Assembly (NCBI GenBank): GCA_025934615.1 | Contig: JAICXS010000022.1 | Coordinates: 1 to 11,009 of the forward strand | Direction: 5' to 3' | DNA from: Nitrospiraceae bacterium | GTDB taxonomy: Bacteria; Nitrospirota; Nitrospiria; Nitrospirales; Nitrospiraceae | Length of the DNA stretch: 11,009 nt | Shown: one piece after another, positions 1 to 4,759 of the stretch | Position numbering within the stretch: position 1 is the stretch's first letter | How the letters are laid out: every line of letters begins with the position of its first letter | Notes under the pieces: model-generated | What the model was told of the DNA's origin: nothing | What the model saw: only the letters and a program-made list of their open reading frames with translations | The model's database searches: none | Made by a program: the position numbers and the translations under genes

Positions 1-164
1 ATGAAACGATGGTTCTGACGGGAACGTATGAGGCGGCTCGGTGGATGGGTTCTATGTTCCGTACTTCGACTCGTGAGCATGCTGGCTGCTATTTTAGAAA
101 GGAGGATCGTTGGAAATCAGATCGTAATTGTCCGTCGTCGGTTTGGTCAGTATAATGTCGTCTT
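1..164. other. 5' edge region upstream of glnE, no certain gene
   Basis: I cannot assign a gene here. On the plus strand one frame is open from the window edge to a TAA at 153-155, which could be the tail of an upstream gene of about 50 codons or chance. A second frame gives an ATG-started 46-residue hydrophobic and arginine-rich ORF (28-168); its TGA overlaps the glnE GTG start as GTGA, but no convincing ribosome site precedes its ATG. A near-perfect Shine-Dalgarno stretch, AGAAAGGAGG (97-106), stands before a TTG at 110 that opens only five codons. None of these is certain. Confidence 0.3.
128..156 (+). promoter_or_regulatory. Likely sigma-70 promoter of glnE
   Basis: A TTGTCC hexamer (128-133) and a perfect TATAAT (151-156) are separated by 17 bases. 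The expected transcription start, about 7 bases past the -10 box, falls at 163-165, on or next to the GTG start codon. This would give a leaderless or nearly leaderless mRNA. No ribosome-binding site lies in the few bases before the GTG, which agrees with that reading. Promoter activity is inferred from the sequence. Confidence 0.55.
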
Positions 165-1856
165 GTGACAGATCATCGTCCACATGCCGATTCCGGTTTC
201 ATTTCACCCGCCCGCGCTGAACCGGCCAAGACAGGTTCTCTTAGCCAAGTGCTACTCGCCGCTGGACTTGCGCCTGATACGGTGGGGCAGTTATTGGGCC
301 CCTATGGGTTGTCCGACCCGAAGCGGGCGGATGCGAATCTTCAGTCAATGGCAGGTGACCCGCGATCACGACAAGCCTTAGCCGCGATCCTTCAGGACCT
401 CCTCGAATCTCTGTCCGAAACGGCCGATCCCGATCAGGCCCTGAACCATTGGGAGTGCTTTCTGCACACGACGGGAAGCCGCATTCAACTCCTCCATTAT
501 CTCGCCGGCGCCCCTCGCATGCTCCATATGCTGTGCACGCTCTTCGGGAACAGCCCCTACCTGGCGCAGACGCTCATTCGCGATCCGCTGCTGGTCTATT
601 GGCTTGCGGAAGAACAGGTGTTGACGAGGCGGCCGTCTTGGCGGGAATTGCAGACGGCGGTGCAGAACATGCTGGCTAATGTGACAGCGTTGGAATTGAA
701 GCTCGATGCCCTGCGCCGGTTCAAGCGGCGCGAAATGCTACGCATCGGCGTGCGGGATCTGCTGCGATTGTCATCCGTGCGGGACACCACTGCGGCGCTG
801 TCCGATCTCGCGACCGTGTCGATTCAGGCAGCCTATGAAATGGTCGAGCGCGACTTGCATGTGCGCTATGGAAAGCCCATGCACCGGAATCGAACCGGCA
901 AGTGGATCGACACGGGATTTGCGGTCATCGGCATGGGCAAGCTCGGAGGCGGCGAGCTGAACTACAGTTCGGATGTCGATTTGATTTACGTCTATACCTC
1001 GGATGAAGGCCAGACTCGTCCGATCAAAGGACAGCGACCGCCGAAGTCGATACCCAATGAAGAATACTTTGAATACCTCGCGCGTGACCTCACGAAGGCG
1101 CTCGCCGAACACACCCACGAGGGAACTGTGTTTCGAGTCGATCTTCGCTTACGCCCGGAAGGCACGGTCGGGTCTCTGGCCGGCTCCCTCGCTCGCTATC
1201 AGCAATATTACAAAACGAGAGGGCAAGGCTGGGAACGCCAGGCGATGCTGAAGGCCTGGCCGGTTGCCGGGGATGCGACGACGGGCAAAGCTTTTTTGCG
1301 TATGATACGGCCGTTTGTGTTTGGCGCGATGGAAGGCTCGGACCGCGGATCGGACGTCATCGAGCAGGTCAAGCGGATCAAGGGCATGATCGATGACAAA
1401 ATGGCCGACCGGGGACATGAACGCCGGAACGTGAAGCTCGGGATCGGCGGCATCCGCGAAATTGAATTCCTTGTCCAAGCCGTGCAAATGCTTTATGGCG
1501 CTCGTCTACGGTCGATTCTAGATCGCAATACGCTCGGTGCATTGGAGCGGTTTCAGCGACGCGGATTCCTCTCGGAAGAGGAATGTAAGGGGCTTATCAA
1601 CGCGTATGTATTTCTGCGAGACGTCGAGCATAAGCTGCAGATGGTTCACGATCTGCAAACGCACGCTTTGCCCGATTCTCCGGATGAGCTCATGCGATGT
1701 GCAATTCGGTTGGGCTATCCATCAGCGGACCGCCAAGGCGCGATGACGGCCTTTGTCAGAGACCACCAATCTCACACCGCGCTGGTCAACGGCCTTTTTA
1801 AAGAATTTGTGGAACGGCCTGAGCGATTATCTCCATCTCAGGGGCGACGGGCATGA
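165..1856 (+). CDS. glnE: GlnE-type nucleotidyltransferase, deadenylylase-like half only
   Basis: GlnE adds AMP to, and removes it from, a tyrosine of glutamine synthetase in response to nitrogen status, in the cytoplasm. The usual enzyme is about 950 residues with two nucleotidyltransferase halves. This protein has 563 residues and only one half. An N-terminal helical region contains an ADPDQALN stretch (about residues 88-95). The catalytic motif GMGKLGGGELNYSSDVDL begins at residue 256, with metal-binding Asp270 and Asp272, and a third Asp326 sits in RVDLRLRPEG. The RPFVF and KLGIGGIREIEF segments (latter near 424-435) precede a C-terminal helical bundle. These signatures match the N-terminal, adenylyl-removing half of the E. 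coli enzyme better than the adenylylating half. The residues look intact. The 252 bases after the stop show no remnant of a second half. The GTG start is the first start codon after an in-frame stop at 153-155. Gene family is confident; activity is inferred. Confidence 0.88.
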   Translation: MTDHRPHADSGFISPARAEPAKTGSLSQVLLAAGLAPDTVGQLLGPYGLSDPKRADANLQSMAGDPRSRQALAAILQDLLESLSETADPDQALNHWECFLHTTGSRIQLLHYLAGAPRMLHMLCTLFGNSPYLAQTLIRDPLLVYWLAEEQVLTRRPSWRELQTAVQNMLANVTALELKLDALRRFKRREMLRIGVRDLLRLSSVRDTTAALSDLATVSIQAAYEMVERDLHVRYGKPMHRNRTGKWIDTGFAVIGMGKLGGGELNYSSDVDLIYVYTSDEGQTRPIKGQRPPKSIPNEEYFEYLARDLTKALAEHTHEGTVFRVDLRLRPEGTVGSLAGSLARYQQYYKTRGQGWERQAMLKAWPVAGDATTGKAFLRMIRPFVFGAMEGSDRGSDVIEQVKRIKGMIDDKMADRGHERRNVKLGIGGIREIEFLVQAVQMLYGARLRSILDRNTLGALERFQRRGFLSEEECKGLINAYVFLRDVEHKLQMVHDLQTHALPDSPDELMRCAIRLGYPSADRQGAMTAFVRDHQSHTALVNGLFKEFVERPERLSPSQGRRA

Positions 1857-2093
1857 ACGAAAGGCAAGAGTAAAAACACTAGAGAATTATCAAAAACTAA
1901 ACCTTGCTACCACACTGCTACGAGCACAGCCCAATTCAGCACGATCTGTCACGATCAATCGTTCTCTATCTCCTCTTTCTAGTTGTATTGGCTCTGCTGA
2001 GTCGCTAAGAGGGAATTCCTAAACCGCTGCCTTCACCGCGCCGCAATTGTCCATCTGGGCTGTGTCGATATTCCTGTTTGTAAAAGTCTCATC

Positions 2094-2099
2094 TATAAT
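2094..2099 (+). promoter_or_regulatory. Consensus -10 box for the NlpC/P60 lipoprotein gene
   Basis: A perfect TATAAT lies nine bases before the ATG at 2109. The matching -35 position (2071-2076, TTCCTG) is poor. The predicted transcription start, near 2106, would leave almost no leader, and no Shine-Dalgarno sequence is visible before the ATG. The arrangement copies that of glnE, where eight bases separate the -10 box from the start codon. Confidence 0.45.
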
Positions 2100-2108
2100 G
2101 GCTCTGGG

Positions 2109-2795
2109 ATGATGAACTCAACGAACATCAGACCTCTACTCTTGTTCTCGGTCACGGCGATTATCGGTTTGATAGCCGGATGTAGCGCACTCGACTATGG
2201 GGCCACTGAACGGAATCACACGGCGTCGCTTAATTGCTGCAGGTTGCAGCCCGGCACTGCTCGGCAGGAGGCTATCGCACGGGCTACGGCCAAGCTTGTA
2301 GGCGCGCGAACGATTCGAACAGGGAACCGGACCGTTTCGTACGACTGCGCCGGGGTGACCCGAGCGATTTATCTCAGTCAGGGACATGATCTTTACGAGG
2401 GAAGCGGCGAAACTGGACAGGCGAACGGCGTTCGGCTCATTTACGAGCACGTCCGTCAACAGGGGCACCTCCATCGCGGGCCGGCCGTTCATCCGGGAGA
2501 CCTTGTTTTTTTCGATAACACATGGGACTCCAATGAAGACGGCATGCTGAACGATCCACTAACCCATGTGGGAATTGTGGAAGATGTGGAACCTGATGGC
2601 ACTGTCGTGTTTATCAGCCGTGTATCGAATGCCATCGAACGCTATCGGATGAATCTTCGCGTCCCCGATGCCGCTCGGGGCGCCGATGGACGGATTCTGA
2701 ATGATTATTTGCGGCGGAAGAAAGCAAGTGACTCGCGTGGGACGGTCTATTTAACCGGCCAACTATTTGCCGGATTTGGGTCTCTTGATGAGTGA
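2109..2795 (+). CDS. NlpC/P60-like lipoprotein, probable cell-wall hydrolase or amidase
   Basis: The 228-residue protein begins with a lipoprotein signal peptide: a hydrophobic stretch at residues 10-23 ending in the lipobox LIAGC, with Cys25 as the lipidated residue. The globular part resembles NlpC/P60 or CHAP cysteine hydrolases. A catalytic-type Cys80 sits in SYDCAGVTRAIY, HPGDLVFF lies at 128-135, and the likely catalytic His153 is in LTHVGIV. Family members cut peptidoglycan stem peptides or related amide bonds, so a role at the periplasmic face of the outer membrane is plausible. An Asp/Asn-rich loop (residues 140-149, DSNEDGMLND) just before the histidine looks like an EF-hand-type calcium loop. 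The gene stands alone, with over 200 bases on each side. Two ATGs are adjacent; the first was used. The substrate cannot be read from sequence. Confidence 0.8.
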   Translation: MMNSTNIRPLLLFSVTAIIGLIAGCSALDYGATERNHTASLNCCRLQPGTARQEAIARATAKLVGARTIRTGNRTVSYDCAGVTRAIYLSQGHDLYEGSGETGQANGVRLIYEHVRQQGHLHRGPAVHPGDLVFFDNTWDSNEDGMLNDPLTHVGIVEDVEPDGTVVFISRVSNAIERYRMNLRVPDAARGADGRILNDYLRRKKASDSRGTVYLTGQLFAGFGSLDE

Positions 2796-2980
2796 CCCTA
2801 CCTCCTCAGTCAATCCTATCCTTTTCCCTGACCGGTCCTCAGGAATGATGACCCCATTCGCTGCCTCTATTATATAAATCCTTCACATGATTAGGGCTTG
2901 TGCAACCTCGAAAGGAAGGACCTCGGGCATGAGGGCGGAGTCTTGGGCTCGACCCTCGTGCTAGGGTTTTGCAAATCTAC

Positions 2981-3009
2981 TTGTGTTACGGATTCCCATT
3001 CGGTAGGAT
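2981..3009 (+). promoter_or_regulatory. Candidate sigma-70 promoter of the small basic protein gene
   Basis: TTGTGT (2981-2986) and TAGGAT (3004-3009) are spaced by exactly 17 bases, each matching four of six consensus positions. The start would fall near 3016, leaving a leader of about 24 bases that contains the AAGGAGGG ribosome-binding site at 3027-3034. Just upstream, ACCCT and AGGGT (2952-2967) followed by TTTT form only a weak five-pair hairpin. Confidence 0.4.
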
Positions 3010-3039
3010 GCACGACTATTTGGATGAAGGAGGGCCCGT

Positions 3040-3276
3040 ATGAAGCAGCTCAAACGCCATGCGAAGGGGCATGTGGATTTGACACAGGAAGAAGAGGAAG
3101 ACCTTCGTCGCAAGCTGCTGAAGCGGGCGCGGAACGGTGACGGCAAGGCCCAAGCCGAGCTCATGGCTTCCTATGGTGTCCGGGTCTACTCAGAGGCGGA
3201 ACGCGCTTCCTTGGTCCATTATACGGTGCCCAAGGCTCCTCGGCGCAGGAACGCCAAGCCCGCGCGGAAAAAGTGA
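3040..3276 (+). CDS. Small basic protein of unknown function
   Basis: I do not recognise this 78-residue protein. A strong ribosome-binding site, AAGGAGGG (3027-3034), lies five bases before the ATG, and a plausible promoter precedes it, so expression is likely. The N-terminal half has an acidic run (EEEED, residues 17-21) followed by a strongly basic helix rich in Arg and Lys. The C-terminus is a disordered-looking, Lys/Arg/Pro-rich tail (KAPRRRNAKPARKK). There is no signal peptide or membrane segment. Such charge patterning suits a nucleic-acid-associated or ribosome-associated protein, but that is inference only. The following 182 bases, up to the HTH gene, contain nothing I can identify beyond a -10-like TATAGT at 3429-3434. 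Confidence 0.65.
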   Translation: MKQLKRHAKGHVDLTQEEEEDLRRKLLKRARNGDGKAQAELMASYGVRVYSEAERASLVHYTVPKAPRRRNAKPARKK

Positions 3277-3458
3277 TGCAACAGCGGCGAAGCGATCGCG
3301 CCCGTCGGCGCAGCCCTGGCTGATTGTCCCGCCTCCTGCAACTGTTCATACCTATTTAGTCCTACACGATTTTCAGTGTCTTTCCGACAGGCGGCGCAGG
3401 GGCAATTCGGTACGGTACAGAGCCTAAGTATAGTTCACATTCAGGGTGGGAGGGTCTT

Positions 3459-3731
3459 ATGAGTCGGATGTTGAAAGGAAAAGCCGGGAAGCAGCGTTCT
3501 GCACCGGCACTGACTCCACGTCAGCAGCAGATTTTGAGGTTGATCACGGAAGGGTATACGAGCCGTGAAATCGGCAAGCAATTGAAGATCAGCGTCCAGA
3601 CGGTGGAAGTCCATCGGTTCAATCTCATGCGGCGTCTCGAAGTACGCAACGTCGCTCAACTGATTCGCCAGGCGCTCGTCTTTAATTATCTGCCGAAATC
3701 CTATCCGCAAATGAGCACGGCGCATTCCTAA
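3459..3731 (+). CDS. Stand-alone LuxR/NarL-type HTH DNA-binding protein
   Basis: The 90-residue protein is almost entirely a LuxR-type (GerE) helix-turn-helix domain. It starts at LTPRQQQILRLITEG (residues 18-32), continues through TSREIGKQLKISVQTVEVHR (34-53), which includes the turn and recognition helix, and ends in the dimerisation helix near residue 72. A short basic N-terminal arm precedes it, and no receiver or ligand-binding domain is present. Such proteins act as DNA-binding transcription factors whose input must come from abundance or from a partner. The start is supported by a purine-rich GGGAGGG (3448-3454) and a -10-like TATAGT (3429-3434). The stop codon is only 24 bases upstream of the serine-like tRNA gene, so read-through transcription into the tRNA is likely. 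Confidence 0.85.
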   Translation: MSRMLKGKAGKQRSAPALTPRQQQILRLITEGYTSREIGKQLKISVQTVEVHRFNLMRRLEVRNVAQLIRQALVFNYLPKSYPQMSTAHS

Positions 3732-3755
3732 GCGGTATTGGTCGACTATCGACGT

Positions 3756-3846
3756 GGAGAGGTGCGAGAGTGGCTGAATCGAGCGGAGAGTCATCTCCGC
3801 GGTCCGGCTGCCGGACCCGGACGTTCGAATCGTCCCCTCTCCGCCA
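3756..3846 (+). tRNA. Class II tRNA, serine-type body, abnormal anticodon arm
   Basis: The cloverleaf is nearly complete. The acceptor stem is GGAGAGG (3756-3762) with CCTCTCC (3836-3842), then discriminator G3843 and an encoded CCA (3844-3846). The D arm pairs CGA (3765-3767) with TCG (3779-3781) around the loop GAGTGGCTGAA, which is typical of serine tRNAs. The T arm pairs GGACG with CGTCC around TTCGAAT. A long variable arm pairs GGTCCGG with CCGGACC (3801-3817), as in class II tRNAs. The anticodon arm is odd. Its stem is GCGGA/TCCGC (3783-3787, 3796-3800), but the loop is eight bases, GAGTCATC, with no U at position 33 and no purine at 37 in any register I tried. The outer loop bases can also pair, closing a seven-pair stem around GTCA. 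The isoacceptor is therefore undetermined. Serine identity is inferred from the D loop, variable arm and G73. It could be a pseudo-tRNA, a four-base decoder or a non-translational tRNA. Confidence 0.75.
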
Positions 3847-3922
3847 CCAATATCTTGCGGGAGTTAAGAAAGAGGAGCGCCATTCTGCTGAGTGGAGGCA
3901 GAGGGGATTGTTGTGCGTGCTT

Positions 3923-3948
3923 CCTATTTGGCTCTGATGAGAAATAGG
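3923..3948. repeat. Inverted repeat at the end of the small membrane-protein gene
   Basis: CCTATTT (3923-3929) and AAATAGG (3942-3948) are perfect inverted repeats with a 12-base loop. They overlap the stop codon of the minus-strand ORF. They could form a seven-pair hairpin between the convergent tRNA and small membrane-protein transcripts, but no T-run follows in either direction, so terminator function is uncertain. Confidence 0.3.
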
Positions 3949-4118
3949 CTCACGTGAATAATGACCAACGTATACAGCATTTCAAGCGAGGCCGGCAATT
4001 TATGCCCGAGGAGAGCTTCTTCATAGAAAAGAGGAAGAAGGCCGATGCATAAAATGAATGCACTGATGAAACTGGGCCGACGCATGCCTTTGATCCAGCG
4101 CACCATCGTAGGTCTCAT
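3924..4118 (-). CDS. Small membrane protein of unknown function
   Basis: I do not recognise a family. Read from the ATG at 4118 the product has 64 residues. Its N-terminus is basic (MVRWIKGMRRP) and two hydrophobic segments follow, about residues 16-30 (FISAFILCIGLLPLF) and 48-62 (MLYTLVIIHVSLFLI), separated by a short polar loop. That is the pattern of a two-pass inner-membrane protein with both ends in the cytoplasm by the positive-inside rule. AGAGGT on the coding strand lies about nine bases before this ATG. An in-frame GTG at 4145 would add nine residues. The gene converges on the tRNA and diverges from the RRM gene. Coding status rests on the ribosome site and clean hydrophobicity pattern only. 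Confidence 0.45.
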   Translation of the reverse strand: MRPTMVRWIKGMRRPSFISAFILCIGLLPLFYEEALLGHKLPASLEMLYTLVIIHVSLFLIRAK

Positions 4119-4141
4119 CTCGCAGTACCTCTCATACAGAC

Positions 4142-4157
4142 ACACCGTCGACAGTGT
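4142..4157. promoter_or_regulatory. 16-base imperfect palindrome, possible operator
   Basis: ACACCGTCGACAGTGT is symmetric at all positions except one pair (C4146 opposite A4153). It sits upstream of the ATG of the minus-strand small membrane-protein gene, in the divergent intergenic region, where a repressor or activator site would be expected. Function is inferred. Confidence 0.35.
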
Positions 4158-4179
4158 AGAAAGTTATCGGCAGCAATAC

Positions 4180-4214
4180 AATTAGACGAAAGTCGAATTA
4201 TCTACAAGTATAAT
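4180..4214 (+). promoter_or_regulatory. Dyad followed by a consensus -10 box, RRM gene promoter region
   Basis: AATTAGAC (4180-4187) and GTCGAATT (4192-4199) are inverted repeats with one mismatch around a GAAA spacer. A perfect TATAAT follows at 4209-4214. The dyad covers the place where a -35 box would be, and no good -35 hexamer is visible, which suits an activator-dependent or repressed promoter. The predicted start near 4221 would give the RRM gene a leader of about 57 bases. Confidence 0.4.
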
Positions 4215-4241
4215 CATTAGAATAGGCTTGTAATCACATTT

Positions 4242-4253
4242 CCTACCGGTAGG
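4242..4253. promoter_or_regulatory. Perfect 12-base palindrome in the RRM gene leader
   Basis: CCTACCGGTAGG is a perfect palindrome 24 bases before the ATG of the RRM gene and downstream of its likely promoter. It could be an operator for a dimeric regulator, or in RNA a four-pair hairpin with a CCGG loop. Which is correct cannot be decided from sequence. Confidence 0.35.
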
Positions 4254-4277
4254 CGCTTGATCGCAGGGTGGTGAGGA

Positions 4278-4574
4278 ATGAATAACATTTTGTTTATCGA
4301 CAGTCTGCCGAGAGAGATGAGCAATGCCAAACTCATCGCATTATGCGCTCCATTTGGATCCGTTTTGGTGGCAGCAGTCGCTCGAAGAGCCGCGACGGAT
4401 TATCTGCCATTCGGATTTGTCTCTATGCAATCCGAGGCTGAGGCGATGAACGCGCAAACTCATCTGAATGGATGTGTCATCGACGGGAATCCGATACGGG
4501 TCGATAGCCGCATCTCGCCTCCCTTTGGCTGGACCAGAGAACAAGCCGCTCTTCAGGCCATATCTCCCACCTAA
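4278..4574 (+). CDS. Single-RRM RNA-binding protein
   Basis: The 98-residue protein is a single RNA recognition motif with a short tail. RNP2 is ILFIDSLP (residues 4-11). RNP1 is the degenerate LPFGFVSM (43-50), which keeps the central aromatic Phe45 and Phe47. The hallmark SEAEAMNAQTHLNG helix (52-65) and the closing strand NPIRVDS (71-77) follow. Bacterial proteins of this type, such as the cyanobacterial Rbp family, bind single-stranded RNA and often respond to cold or other stress; the tail here lacks the glycine-rich region of many relatives. The Arg/Lys-Gly that usually opens RNP1 is replaced by Leu-Pro, so RNA affinity or specificity may differ. GGGTGG (4266-4271) may serve as ribosome site, six bases before the ATG. 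Three dyads lie upstream. Confidence 0.85.
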   Translation: MNNILFIDSLPREMSNAKLIALCAPFGSVLVAAVARRAATDYLPFGFVSMQSEAEAMNAQTHLNGCVIDGNPIRVDSRISPPFGWTREQAALQAISPT

Positions 4575-4638
4575 TCCCTTGCTCGTTCTCAGAAAGTAGC
4601 TTTTGTCGTCCTCAATGGGGGCTGTCTCGGCGGGTATG

Positions 4639-4693
4639 TCAGTGAATGCCGTACGCCAGCCTGCCTCACTTCACTGATGATGCTCAGGCGTAC
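4639..4693. repeat. Two interleaved inverted repeats
   Basis: TCAGTGAA (4639-4646) pairs with TTCACTGA (4670-4677), and GTACGCC (4651-4657) pairs with GGCGTAC (4687-4693). Both matches are perfect. The arms alternate in order, so in RNA they would make a pseudoknot rather than nested hairpins; in DNA they could be two overlapping binding sites. They lie between the RRM gene and the DUF748-like gene. Confidence 0.45.
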
Positions 4694-4759
4694 ACTGTAA
4701 TAGCATAGGATCTAGCCCTGACACGCTGTGAAAAGGAATCGAGGCCTGAACGGGATGAG

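Noticed and set aside
1753..2022. 89-codon frame overlapping the end of glnE, as a possible second GlnE half
   Set aside because: Its sequence has none of the GlnE transferase motifs and no ribosome site.
2952..2971. ACCCT/AGGGT hairpin with TTTT as a terminator
   Set aside because: Only five pairs, and it lies over 150 bases past the preceding gene; too weak to call.
3826..3850. Phage or island attachment site at the tRNA 3' end
   Set aside because: No second copy of the tRNA 3' end was noticed in the window and no integrase gene is present.
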